From NCBI GenBank assembly GCA_037625715.1, contig JASJHQ010000052.1, positions 1 to 23,306 of the forward strand: a stretch of 23,306 nt of DNA, written 5' to 3'. A program made the translations under genes and the position numbers. This document shows, one piece after another, positions 14,138 through 22,420 of this stretch. The notes under the pieces are model-generated. The model was not told the origin of the DNA, did not search any database, and was given only the letters and a program-made list of their open reading frames with translations. Each line of letters begins with the position of its first letter. The first letter of the stretch is position 1. The DNA is from JABAYQ01 sp018608925. Lineage in GTDB: Bacteria > Bacteroidota > Bacteroidia > Flavobacteriales > UBA7312.

Positions 14138-15389
14138 TGTTAGGGTTTAAAATTTTACCGTTTAAAATTATGTTTTCTATGTTGTTTTCTCCGAAAGAGT
14201 ACTGCATGAATCCGTAGGATGGCATAGGTTTGGTTATAAATAAGTTTGCTTTCTTGCCTATTGCAATACTTCCTAGTTTGTCGCTTATTCCCATAGCGTA
14301 TGCCGAATTTATGGTGGAGGCATTTATGGCCTCTTCGGGAGTTAAATTCATCTTTATACAGGCAAGCGAGGTTACTAGATTCATGTTCCAGTTCGGACTT
14401 GATCCTGGGTTGTAGTCAGAAGCTAGAGCTAGAGGCAATCCTTTGTTAATTAGTTCTCTTGCTGGACCGTAAGGGATACCTAAAAAGAAGGAGCAGGATG
14501 GTAAAAAGGTAGCCATGCAAGAAGAGCCTTGTAAACTTTCCATATCCTGATCTGACATGATTTCTAAATGATCAACAGAAAGAGCGCCGTTTTCTACACT
14601 AGCTTTTACACCGCCTAAAGAGGTGAACTGATTAACGTGTGTTTTTGCTTGTAATCCGTGTTTTTTTCCTGCAATAAGCAGTCTGTTGAGGTCAGAAACT
14701 GAAAAGTATCCTTCTTCACAAAAAATATCTATATAGTCTGCTAATCCTTCTTGCTCAACAATTGGTAGTAGTTTATCAATAATTAAATCGAGATATTCAT
14801 CTTTTCGACCTTTAAATTCTAGTGGTAATGCGTGAGCTGCAAGAAGCGTAGCTTTGATTGTTACGGGACTAGAGTTTTTAAGTTCCTTAATTACTCGAAG
14901 TATTTTTAGTTCTGATTCAAGGGTCAGACCATATCCGCTTTTAATTTCTATAGCGCCTGTTCCCGATTCTATTACTTTTTTAAGTCTGTCTTTTGCTTGG
15001 TTTAATAAATCTTCAAAAGACGTTTCTTGTAGTTTTTTTGCAGAATTAAGAATTCCACCGCCATTATCAGCAATTTCTTTGTAAGAGGTTCCTTTTATTC
15101 TTTCAATCCATTCGTCCTCTCTAGTACTTGCGTGCACTAAATGGGTATGGCTATCGCAGTAGCTTGGAAAGACCATTCCGTCTTCAGCATCAATTATCTG
15201 AGTGTTGTTCCAGTCGTCGATGCCATTCCATTGTTCCATCGTTCCAAAATTGGAAATAAGTCCGTTTTCAATTTCTATGAAAGCATCCTCCAGGTAGTTG
15301 ATGGTTTTCATGTCCGATCCTGCGACCCACTTTCTAGTAGTTTCCTCGGTTTGGACTAATTTGTTTATATTTTTTATTACTAGCTTCAT
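14130..15389 (-). CDS. hutI: Imidazolonepropionase HutI
   Basis: This 419-residue amidohydrolase opens imidazolone propionate to formiminoglutamate, the substrate for the adjacent FtcD. It has the first metal motif SHTHLVHA (His81, His83), then RIKGTSYKEIADNGGGI, which helps bind substrate. AIEIKSGYGL, ATLLAAHALP, KTHVNQFTSLGG, DHLEIMSD and SDYNPGSSPNWNMNL, containing the metal-binding Asp, complete the fold. Length is typical. It is first in the hutI-ftcD pair, divergent from aroC, with a TATTTTTG box 26 nt upstream. The two enzymes act one after the other, which matches the 8-nt overlap. Confidence 0.95.
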   Translation of the reverse strand: MKLVIKNINKLVQTEETTRKWVAGSDMKTINYLEDAFIEIENGLISNFGTMEQWNGIDDWNNTQIIDAEDGMVFPSYCDSHTHLVHASTREDEWIERIKGTSYKEIADNGGGILNSAKKLQETSFEDLLNQAKDRLKKVIESGTGAIEIKSGYGLTLESELKILRVIKELKNSSPVTIKATLLAAHALPLEFKGRKDEYLDLIIDKLLPIVEQEGLADYIDIFCEEGYFSVSDLNRLLIAGKKHGLQAKTHVNQFTSLGGVKASVENGALSVDHLEIMSDQDMESLQGSSCMATFLPSCSFFLGIPYGPARELINKGLPLALASDYNPGSSPNWNMNLVTSLACIKMNLTPEEAINASTINSAYAMGISDKLGSIAIGKKANLFITKPMPSYGFMQYSFGENNIENIILNGKILNPNNE

Positions 15390-15415
15390 TTGTGTAAAAA
15401 TTCAAAGCTAAAATA

Positions 15416-15423
15416 CAAAAATA
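15416..15423 (-). promoter_or_regulatory. Candidate -7 box (TATTTTTG) of hutI-ftcD
   Basis: An exact TAnnTTTG on the minus strand, 26 nt upstream of the hutI ATG, in the 78-nt divergent gap with aroC. Confidence 0.45.
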
Positions 15424-15451
15424 GCCCACTATTATCTCCCTTTAAATTACT

Positions 15452-15459
15452 TATATTTG
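15452..15459 (+). promoter_or_regulatory. Candidate -7 box (TATATTTG) of the aroC operon
   Basis: An exact TAnnTTTG on the plus strand, 8 nt before the aroC ATG at 15468, implying a very short leader. It also argues against any start upstream of 15468. Confidence 0.5.
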
Positions 15460-15467
15460 TGGGTAAT

Positions 15468-16526
15468 ATGAATACATTAGGACACTTATATCGCTTAACC
15501 ACTTTTGGAGAATCTCATGGAGTATCAATTGGTGGTATTATTGATGGTTGCCCAGCAGGTGTAAAGATAGATTTTGATTTTATTCAAGCGGAGTTAGATC
15601 GAAGAAAGCCTGGCCAATCTTCCATTACCACACAAAGGAACGAGTGGGATAAAGTAGAGTTTTTGTCAGGAATTTTTGAGGGAAAAACAACGGGAAGTTC
15701 TATCGGATTTATTATTCAAAATAAAGATCAAAAATCAAACGACTACAACCATCTGAAAGATACTTTTCGACCCTCTCATGGCGACTTCACCTACGATAAA
15801 AAATACGGAATTAGAGATTATAGAGGAGGAGGTAGGTATTCTGCGAGAGAGACTGCTAACTGGATTGTTGGAGGGGCTATTGCAAAGCAGATATTGAAAG
15901 ATGTAAGAATTACTGCTTACGTTTCTTCAGTAGGCAGTGTTGATTGCAATAAAGATTACAACATGCTTGATTTGGGTGTTGTAGAACAAAATATAGTTAG
16001 ATGCCCAGACCCAATAGTCGCTAAATCAATGATTGATTACATAGAAAAAGTGAAGAGTGAAGGCGATTCTGTTGGAGGGATTGTTAGTTGTGTTGTCCAA
16101 AATATGGAAGTAGGGCTTGGAGAGCCAATTTTTGATAAGCTAAGCTCTCGATTAGCTAAATATATGATGACTATTAATGCTTCAAAAGGTTTCGAAATTG
16201 GAAACGGATTTGAAGCTAGTCGTTTAAAAGGCTCTCAAAATAATGATGTACTTGAATCGGGGAATAAAACAGTCTCTAATCGATCTGGGGGAATACAAGC
16301 AGGCATTAGTAATGGAATGGACTTGTTTTTTAGAGTTGGGTTTAAACCTGCTTCTACGCTGATGAAGGACCAAGATTCGTTTGATAATAAAGGAAATAAA
16401 GTAGTGGTAGAAGGCAAGGGTCGTCATGATCCGTGTGTTGTTCCTAGAGCAGTGCCTGTAGTTGAGGCTATGGCTGCAATGGCTTTGGTGGATGCTCATT
16501 TTTTATCAAAAAATTCAAAAATATAA
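15468..16526 (+). CDS. aroC: Chorismate synthase AroC
   Basis: I chose the ATG at 15468 because MNTLGHLYRLTTFGESHG is the classic AroC N-terminus; the 26 upstream in-frame residues are untypical and cover the promoter gap. The 352-residue FMN-dependent enzyme makes chorismate from EPSP, the last step of the shikimate route. It shows GCPAGVKIDFDFIQAELDRR, DTFRPSHGDFTYDKKYGIRD, then YRGGGRYSARETA and, near the end, GRHDPCVVPRAVPVVEAMAA. All blocks are intact and the length is normal. It is followed after 3 nt by a symporter gene, so the two form an operon with the OmpA-like gene. Confidence 0.96.
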   Translation: MNTLGHLYRLTTFGESHGVSIGGIIDGCPAGVKIDFDFIQAELDRRKPGQSSITTQRNEWDKVEFLSGIFEGKTTGSSIGFIIQNKDQKSNDYNHLKDTFRPSHGDFTYDKKYGIRDYRGGGRYSARETANWIVGGAIAKQILKDVRITAYVSSVGSVDCNKDYNMLDLGVVEQNIVRCPDPIVAKSMIDYIEKVKSEGDSVGGIVSCVVQNMEVGLGEPIFDKLSSRLAKYMMTINASKGFEIGNGFEASRLKGSQNNDVLESGNKTVSNRSGGIQAGISNGMDLFFRVGFKPASTLMKDQDSFDNKGNKVVVEGKGRHDPCVVPRAVPVVEAMAAMALVDAHFLSKNSKI

Positions 16527-16529
16527 AAC

Positions 16530-17822
16530 ATGAAAAATTTAGCGTTACACTGGAAAATTATCATTGGAATGGTCTTGGGAGTTGTTTATGGTCTATTGGC
16601 ATCTCATTTCGGACTTATTGAGTTTACCAATGATTGGATTAAGCCTTGGGGTAAAATCTTTATTAGTCTTCTAAAATTAATAGCTGTTCCTCTGGTTTTA
16701 GCTTCTTTAATTAAAGGAATTAGTAGTCTTAGTGATGTTTCTAAATTGTCTAGAATAGGAACGAAGACGATTTGCATTTACCTTATTTCCACGGTTATTG
16801 CAGTCAGTTTCGGACTTATATTAGTTAATGTAGTTAAGCCTGGGTCTACTTTTTCTCCAGAAAAAAGATTAGAACTTAAAGAGCAGTATGCTTCTGATGC
16901 TAACGCAAAGATTTTATCTGCTAATAAAGTGGAAAAAAGCGGTCCCTTGCAATTTGTTGTAGATATGGTTCCTGAAAATATTATTTCAGCTACTTCAAGT
17001 AATAAAAATATGCTTCAGGTTATATTCTTTGCTATACTTTTTGGTGTTTCGATGGTAATGTTGCCTAAAGAAAATACTAAGTATGTAAAAGGATTTTTTG
17101 ATGGAATAAATGATGTAATACTAAAAATAGTAGATATAATTATGCTGTCTGCCCCTTATGGTGTCTTTGCTTTGTTGGGTGGTTTGGTGGTTGATTTTGG
17201 TGGTTCTCTTGATTTGTTTCAGGCTTTAGGGGTTTATTCGTTAACTGTAATTGTTGGCTTGCTAATGATGATTCTTTTAGTGTATCCATTGTTTTTAAAA
17301 ATATTCACCAAATTAAAATATATAGATTTCTTTAAGGGAATAGCTCCTGCTCAAATGCTGGCTTTTTCTACTAGTTCTAGCGCTGCTACTTTGCCTGTTA
17401 CTATGGAAAGGTGTGAAGAGCATTTAGGTGTTTCTAAAGATGTTTCTTCTTTTGTTTTGCCATTAGGCGCTACTATTAATATGGACGGAACCTCTTTGTA
17501 TCAGGCGGTGGCTGCAGTTTTTATTGCTCAAGCTTTTGGTTATGACCTTGATTTAAGTCAGCAATTGACAATCGTTCTGACAGCTACTTTAGCTTCGATA
17601 GGTGCTGCTGCAGTTCCTGGTGCTGGGATGGTTATGCTAGTAATTGTTTTAAGTTCAATAGGAATTGATCCTGAAGGAATTGCATTGATATTTGCAGTAG
17701 ATAGGATATTAGACATGTTGAGAACTGTAGTAAATGTTACTGGTGATGCGACTGTTGCTGCTGTTGTTGCTGCTAGTGAAGGCGAATTAAAAGAAGTGAA
17801 CCCTAAAGATTTAATGAGTTGA
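16530..17822 (+). CDS. Dicarboxylate/amino-acid:cation symporter (DAACS family)
   Basis: This 430-residue inner-membrane transporter of the GltP/GltPh/DctA family takes up glutamate, aspartate or C4-dicarboxylates with Na+ or H+. Family landmarks are the Ser-rich hairpin FSTSSSAATLPVT, the ATINMDGTSLYQA motif in TM7 for cation and substrate binding, and the second hairpin ASIGAAAVPGAG. The N-terminus LHWKIIIGMVLGVVYG and the loop IKPWGKIFISLLKLIAVPLVLASLIKGI are also typical. The exact substrate cannot be read from sequence. The gene starts 3 nt after aroC and its TGA overlaps the next ATG (TGATG), so all three genes are probably translated from one message. Confidence 0.92.
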   Translation: MKNLALHWKIIIGMVLGVVYGLLASHFGLIEFTNDWIKPWGKIFISLLKLIAVPLVLASLIKGISSLSDVSKLSRIGTKTICIYLISTVIAVSFGLILVNVVKPGSTFSPEKRLELKEQYASDANAKILSANKVEKSGPLQFVVDMVPENIISATSSNKNMLQVIFFAILFGVSMVMLPKENTKYVKGFFDGINDVILKIVDIIMLSAPYGVFALLGGLVVDFGGSLDLFQALGVYSLTVIVGLLMMILLVYPLFLKIFTKLKYIDFFKGIAPAQMLAFSTSSSAATLPVTMERCEEHLGVSKDVSSFVLPLGATINMDGTSLYQAVAAVFIAQAFGYDLDLSQQLTIVLTATLASIGAAAVPGAGMVMLVIVLSSIGIDPEGIALIFAVDRILDMLRTVVNVTGDATVAAVVAASEGELKEVNPKDLMS

Positions 17823-19744
17823 TGAGAGTAATTCTAATAATATTGATTTTTAGTTCTGCTTGTTTTTCACAGCATAACTGTGATCTAGAAATAGATCCTA
17901 AAGCAAAAAAATTATATAAGAAAGCTTTGAGTTCTGCTAACTCAAGAATTTACCCTAAGGCTACGGGCTTATTGAATCAGGCTTTAGAGTTGCAAGAAAA
18001 CTATGTGGATGCTTATTATTTATATGCCAATATTAAAATTGAGCAAAATGATAATGTAAAAGCTAGAGAGTACTTCGAAAAAGTAATTTCTATCTGCGGC
18101 AATTATTCTCCTGAAGTTTATTGGTTGATTGCTAATATTGCATTTAATGACAAAGATTTTGAAGCCTCTGTTGTTTATTTTAAGAGTTACCTAACTTTTT
18201 TAAGTATTGATGAGGATAATAGACTTTTGGCTCAGCAAAAATTGGCTAAGTCTGAGTTTTTGATTGATGCTTATAATAGTCCTGTTCCTTTTAGTCCTGA
18301 AGTTGTGGCAGGTATCAGTACTAAAGATGATGAGTATTTATCTATTTTCTCTCCTGACAATGAGCTAGCGTTTTTTGTGAGAAGAGGGGTTAGGTTAGAT
18401 AGGGGTATGCAAAGAGAAGAAACGGTAGAGGAGTTTGTGTTTTCTCAAGCTGATTCCTCTGGTCGATTTAATCAAGGAGAATTAATGCCTAGTCCTTTTA
18501 ATCTTCAGAAAAATCAGGGAAGCGCATCGGTTTCTTTAAAAAACGATCAGATGTATCTTTCTGTTTGTGAATTTTACGATGGTTACAATAATTGTGATTT
18601 GTTCTATTCTGAAATAAAAAAAGGATTGTGGACTGATTTAAAGAGGTTGAGCTATCCTATTAACACTCCAAGTTCTTGGGAGTCTCAGCCATCAGTATCT
18701 TCAGATGGAAATACTTTAATTTTTACTTCTGCAAGAAAAGGAGGGGTTGGAAAAACAGACTTATATAGTGTTATTAAAGATGATGATGGAAATTGGACTC
18801 AGTTGAAGTCGCTATCTGTAAATACTATTGGTTCGGAAAAATCTCCTTTTTTACACCCTGATGGCCAGACATTATATTTTTCTTCGGATACGCACCCGGG
18901 TTTGGGTGGTTCTGATATTTTCTTTTGTAAGAAAGACACTCTGGGTAACTGGTCTTCCCCTAAAAACATAGGCTTCCCTATTAATAGCGAAAAAGATGAC
19001 ATTGGCTTTTTTGTTAGTACAGACGGAAAGACGGCTTATTTCTCATCAAACAAGTTAAGTGGTAAAGGAGGTTGGGATTTGTATTCTTTTCCTCTCTATA
19101 GAGCTGCTAGGCCTAGTAGGGTGTTGTTAGTGAAGGGAGAGGTTGTTGATGAAAACGGAGATCCGATTAAGAATGCTTACGTTGAGATAAAAAGCTTAGA
19201 GTCTAACAAGATTGAAAAGATAGAGATTGATCAAAGGGATGGAAAGTATGTTGGATTAGTTGCTTTGTCGGACTACGAAGATGTTTTAATTACTGTAAAA
19301 GGAAAAGATTATGCTTTTAACTCTCGGTATATTAGCGCCGACGATAAGGCTTTCGAAAGTCCTAGTAATCTAGATTTTAATGTTTCTAAAATGGAAAAGG
19401 GTAAGGCTTTTAAGATTAATAACATTTATTTTCCTAGAGATTCTTTTAGTTTAAGCCAGCAAGCAAAATATGTTTTGGATTCGTTTTCTGAATTTTTAAA
19501 AGAAAATACATCGGTTAAAATTGCAATATACGGACATACTGATAGTGATGGAGATGAGCTTCTAAATTTGAATCTATCTTCTAAGAGAGCGAAGCAGGTT
19601 CACAATTACATTATTTCTAAGGGTGTTGGTTCTGATAGGTTGAGCTATAGAGGGTACGGAGAAAAGAATCCTTTAATGTCTAACGAGACGGAAAAAGGAA
19701 AGTCTGCTAATAGAAGAACGGAATTCTTTATAGTTGATAAGTAG
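17822..19744 (+). CDS. Envelope protein: TPR + PD40 propeller + carboxypeptidase-like domain + OmpA
   Basis: The start is the ATG at 17822 that overlaps the symporter stop as TGATG; a TTG 3 nt earlier is less likely. The 640-residue protein has a short signal peptide (MRVILIILIFSSACFSQ), TPR repeats (about 25-150), then PD40/WD40-like blades with FSPDNELAFF, VSSDGNTLIFTSARKGG, HPDGQTLYFSSD and STDGKTAYFSSN (about 170-430). A carboxypeptidase-regulatory-like Ig domain (VKGEVVDENGDPIKNAYVEI) precedes a C-terminal OmpA domain (about 530-640) with GHTDSDGDELLNLNLSSKRA and GYGEKNP, which binds peptidoglycan. This multi-domain type is widespread in Bacteroidota envelopes. I infer outer-membrane or periplasmic anchoring to peptidoglycan. 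The specific role is unknown. Confidence 0.88.
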   Translation: MRVILIILIFSSACFSQHNCDLEIDPKAKKLYKKALSSANSRIYPKATGLLNQALELQENYVDAYYLYANIKIEQNDNVKAREYFEKVISICGNYSPEVYWLIANIAFNDKDFEASVVYFKSYLTFLSIDEDNRLLAQQKLAKSEFLIDAYNSPVPFSPEVVAGISTKDDEYLSIFSPDNELAFFVRRGVRLDRGMQREETVEEFVFSQADSSGRFNQGELMPSPFNLQKNQGSASVSLKNDQMYLSVCEFYDGYNNCDLFYSEIKKGLWTDLKRLSYPINTPSSWESQPSVSSDGNTLIFTSARKGGVGKTDLYSVIKDDDGNWTQLKSLSVNTIGSEKSPFLHPDGQTLYFSSDTHPGLGGSDIFFCKKDTLGNWSSPKNIGFPINSEKDDIGFFVSTDGKTAYFSSNKLSGKGGWDLYSFPLYRAARPSRVLLVKGEVVDENGDPIKNAYVEIKSLESNKIEKIEIDQRDGKYVGLVALSDYEDVLITVKGKDYAFNSRYISADDKAFESPSNLDFNVSKMEKGKAFKINNIYFPRDSFSLSQQAKYVLDSFSEFLKENTSVKIAIYGHTDSDGDELLNLNLSSKRAKQVHNYIISKGVGSDRLSYRGYGEKNPLMSNETEKGKSANRRTEFFIVDK

Positions 19745-19764
19745 TGTTTGAGAAAAAAAAACAT

Positions 19765-19798
19765 AAAAAAACCCAGCAAAATTTGCTGGGTTTTTTTT
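19765..19798. terminator. Bidirectional intrinsic terminator between OmpA-like gene and rplS
   Basis: CCCAGCAAA pairs with TTTGCTGGG (loop of 1-3 nt), flanked by an A run and a T8 run. It can end transcription from the aroC operon (plus) and from rplS (minus). Confidence 0.92.
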
Positions 19799-19814
19799 GT
19801 ATATGATATAGTGA

Positions 19815-20162
19815 CTATCTTCTTTTCTCTTTAATTCTTGCTTTCTTACCAGTAAGTTCTCTAAGGTAATAAATACGAGCTCTTCTTACTGCACCAGCTT
19901 TATTGATTTCAATTTTCTCAACAGCAGGAGATCCCAAAGGAAAAACTCTTTCTACACCAATACTGCTTGACATTTTTCTAACAGTAAAAGTTTCAATTGC
20001 TTTTCTTCCTTTTCTCTGGATAACAACACCTTTAAATAACTGTGTTCTTTCCTTACTTCCTTCTGTAATTTTGTAGTGAACAGTAATGGTATCACCTGCA
20101 CTAAAGTCAGGAAAATCGTTTCTATTTACTAATTCGTTTTCTACGTATGTTATCTGTTCCAT
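19815..20162 (-). CDS. rplS: 50S ribosomal protein L19 (bL19)
   Basis: This 115-residue ribosomal protein sits at the 30S/50S interface. The sequence has FSAGDTITVHYKITEGSKERTQ, LFKGVVIQRKGRKAIETFTVR, SSIGVERVFPLGSPAVEKIE and RRARIYYLRELTGKKARIKE, the expected L19 blocks at normal length. It lies downstream of trmD on the same strand with a 99-nt gap that contains a promoter-like box, so it may be transcribed both with trmD and alone. The pairing of trmD and rplS is a common bacterial arrangement; here rimM and rpsP are absent from the neighbourhood. Confidence 0.97.
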   Translation of the reverse strand: MEQITYVENELVNRNDFPDFSAGDTITVHYKITEGSKERTQLFKGVVIQRKGRKAIETFTVRKMSSSIGVERVFPLGSPAVEKIEINKAGAVRRARIYYLRELTGKKARIKEKRR

Positions 20163-20210
20163 CAGAGTGAATTTTTTGTTTATTTCCTTTAAAAAAGGTT
20201 TGCAATATTA
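20163..20210 (-). promoter_or_regulatory. rplS upstream region: near-consensus -7 box and possible leader
   Basis: The TAATATTG box (20203-20210, one mismatch to TAnnTTTG) would start an mRNA with a leader of about 35 nt. That leader holds the short self-complementary run CCTTTTTTAAAGG near its 5' end. Flavobacterial L19 genes are, as I recall, reported to have an autogenous leader RNA; I cannot confirm that this one fits. Confidence 0.35.
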
Positions 20211-20261
20211 CGATATAATTTTAAAATAAGTTGCTTTTTATATAAAAAACACGATAAAAAA

Positions 20262-20933
20262 TTAAAGAAGGTCAGGTCTTCTGTTTTTGGTTCTTTCAAT
20301 TGCTTGATCTTCTCGCCATTGTTCTATGTTTTTTAAGTGGCCACTCAATAAGATTTCAGGTACTTGCCAGCCGTTAAAGTTTGCGGGTCTTGTGTAGACT
20401 GGTGGAGCAAGTAAATTGTCTTGAAATGAGTCGGTTAGAGCAGATGTTTCATCTGATATTACTCCAGGTATAAGGCGAATAATACTGTCGCAAAGAATTG
20501 CAGCTGCTAATTCTCCTCCTGTTAATACAAAGTCGCCAACTGAGATTTCTTGGGTAATGAAGTGATCTCTAATTCGCTGATCTACTCCTTTGTAGTGACC
20601 GCACAGAATAATTATATTTTTAAATGTAGATAGTTGGTTGCAGGTTCCTTGTTTTAGTGTTTGGCCGTCTGGTGTTAAATAGATGATAGAGTCGTAATCT
20701 CTTTCTTTTTTTAATTTCTCAATACAGTCTGCGATTGGTTGTATGGTCATTACCATTCCTGCTCCACCTCCAAATTGATAATCGTCTACTTTTCGGTGTT
20801 TGTCGTTTGAGTAGGAGCGTATGTCGTGAAGTACTATTTCGACTATTTTTTTGTCTTTTGCTCTTTGTAAAATAGAGTGGTCAAAAGGGCTTTTTAAAAG
20901 CTCAGGATGAATGGTTAGGATGTCAATTCTCAT
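20262..20933 (-). CDS. trmD: tRNA (guanine37-N1)-methyltransferase TrmD
   Basis: This 223-residue SPOUT methyltransferase modifies G37 of tRNAs with an adjacent G36, preventing frameshifts. It has MRIDILTIHPELL at the start, DDYQFGGGAGMVM, YLTPDGQTLKQ, LCGHYKGVDQRI and SVGDFVLTGGELAA, which form the trefoil knot and SAM pocket. It ends at TKNRRPDLL, the C-terminal RxPDLL block of the family. Length is normal. It lies 99 nt upstream of rplS. A TACTTTTG box lies only 4 nt before the start codon, so its mRNA may be nearly leaderless. Confidence 0.96.
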   Translation of the reverse strand: MRIDILTIHPELLKSPFDHSILQRAKDKKIVEIVLHDIRSYSNDKHRKVDDYQFGGGAGMVMTIQPIADCIEKLKKERDYDSIIYLTPDGQTLKQGTCNQLSTFKNIIILCGHYKGVDQRIRDHFITQEISVGDFVLTGGELAAAILCDSIIRLIPGVISDETSALTDSFQDNLLAPPVYTRPANFNGWQVPEILLSGHLKNIEQWREDQAIERTKNRRPDLL

Positions 20934-20937
20934 TGGT

Positions 20938-20945
20938 CAAAAGTA
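20938..20945 (-). promoter_or_regulatory. Candidate -7 box (TACTTTTG) directly before trmD
   Basis: An exact TAnnTTTG on the minus strand, ending 4 nt before the trmD ATG. Transcription would start at or beside the start codon. No -33 TTG is seen, so the match could also be chance. Confidence 0.35.
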
Positions 20946-21266
20946 AGCAATATTTTTTTAAAAAATAGATGCTTATTTTTAGCTTTAGTGAGTTAAAGTT
21001 TGTACTGACATATTGTCAAAATAATTATATAATATATTGTATTTCAGTTTTTTAGATAAATATAAATAAACTATTGAATTAGGTTAATGTTTTTTTAGTT
21101 TTTGGAAAAGTAATATTAGATTTTTTTCTTTTTTTTACAACCAATTTTAGTTCAATTATTGCAATTGTATATTTCTTTTTTGATGTGTAAAATAATACGT
21201 TTTTATTTTTTTAAATTTGCTTTATACAGTGCTCTAAATTCTTTTTAGATTTCTTTAGTTTTCTGA
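20946..21266. other. AT-rich intergenic region without recognisable gene
   Basis: About 320 bp between the trmD start and the end of the S74 gene contain no convincing reading frame. I see small dyads only, such as TGACATATTGTCA and CAATTATTGCAATTG, plus T-rich runs. There is no strong terminator hairpin for the S74 genes, so where their transcript ends is unclear. I see no RNA gene here. Confidence 0.5.
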
Positions 21267-22409
21267 CTAATTAACTTTCTTTTTTAGCTCTTCAATAGTT
21301 GCGTCTAGAACCTCAATTCTGCGACTTCTTTGGTCTATAATTGCTTGTCTTTTTTCTATAATACCTTGTTGTTCTTGTAAGGCTTTTACAAGCGGAACTA
21401 CAAATTCGGCATATCGCAGTCCGTAAATGTCTTTAGGATTTTGTGGTTTGTCGATTCCATGAAAATCAAAATTAAGACTATTTGCTAATGCCTCCACGTC
21501 TTGAGCTAAAAACCCTATTTGAGTAATATCATATAGGTTTTGATAATGTTCTGGTGAATGTATGGTACTGTCTCTTTGGAATAAATCGAGTTTTTTGGTG
21601 TTAAAGTTGTATGTGAGTGGTTTTAGTCCCATAATAAAATCTAAACCTGCTACATTATCTTTTAAATTTTCTTTAAAACGAGCATCTGAAAAGGTATTAA
21701 AAGCTGAATTTCCTCCAATAGATGTTACTCCTGATCCAAAACGCACCTGATTGCTTGCTGTAATTAATGTGTTAGCTCCAAGTGAAGAGGAGTTGCTGAC
21801 TATTATACCAGAAGTGCAATCCGAAAATGCGCCTAAAATAGTATTGTTTGATCCCGTAACATTATTGGAAAATGCTGATTGACCAATAGCAACATTATTG
21901 TTTCCTGTCGTATTACTGCTTAGTGCTGATTGCCCTATTGTTATATTGCTGTGTCTGTTGGTGTTACTTGTAAAAGTGTTGTTTCCTATTACTACATTAT
22001 CATACCCACTTGTGTTTTGATAAGTTGTAGTACCAATTACAATATTTGTTGTTGATGGAACTAATGCACTATTATCGGAGTCGATTGTCCATTTAGTCGA
22101 GTTGTTAGTTTTAAAAGAAATTGATTGATTGTTTGTTGTTCCTAAAGATTCATTGGAAGATGAAATAATATTACCATTGATGTTCCATCCTCCTGAGCTT
22201 GAAGGAAGGGATATCCAACTTGTACCATTGTAAAAGTACATCAAACTATTATCTAAGTTAAATACTATAGAGCCTCTATCTGGGTTGTTAATGGCGTTAA
22301 TTGCCGCTATATCATTAAAGTTATGAGCTGTTACTAGCTGTCTTCCAGTTTGGGCTTGGCTGCATATACAAACAAGGATAAATATTTGGTAGAAAAAAAG
22401 TTTTTTCAT
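21267..22409 (-). CDS. Surface protein with 17-residue beta-roll repeats and self-cleaving-type S74 domain
   Basis: This 380-residue protein has a signal peptide (MKKLFFYQIFILVCICSQAQ). Then come a Gly/Asn/Ser-rich stalk and repeats ending in xxIG, with glycines at 126, 142, 159, 176 and 193 (period 17 over the last four), resembling beta-roll heads of trimeric adhesins. The C-terminus is a peptidase S74 intramolecular chaperone domain. Ser241 and Lys246 in SDARFKENLK match the self-cleavage Ser-Lys dyad; IMGLKPLTYNFNTKK and QIGFLAQDVEAL are further blocks. A coiled coil (about 343-378) ends it. S74 domains trimerise beta-rich stalks and are then cut off. Surface exposure is inferred. It lies 11 nt downstream of a paralogue on the same strand. 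Confidence 0.82.
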   Translation of the reverse strand: MKKLFFYQIFILVCICSQAQTGRQLVTAHNFNDIAAINAINNPDRGSIVFNLDNSLMYFYNGTSWISLPSSSGGWNINGNIISSSNESLGTTNNQSISFKTNNSTKWTIDSDNSALVPSTTNIVIGTTTYQNTSGYDNVVIGNNTFTSNTNRHSNITIGQSALSSNTTGNNNVAIGQSAFSNNVTGSNNTILGAFSDCTSGIIVSNSSSLGANTLITASNQVRFGSGVTSIGGNSAFNTFSDARFKENLKDNVAGLDFIMGLKPLTYNFNTKKLDLFQRDSTIHSPEHYQNLYDITQIGFLAQDVEALANSLNFDFHGIDKPQNPKDIYGLRYAEFVVPLVKALQEQQGIIEKRQAIIDQRSRRIEVLDATIEELKKKVN

Positions 22410-22420
22410 GTTTATCAGTT

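Noticed and set aside
15390..15467. N-terminal extension of chorismate synthase
   Set aside because: AroC proteins start at MNTLGHLYRLTTFGESHG. The extra codons cover the divergent promoter gap with an exact -7 box.
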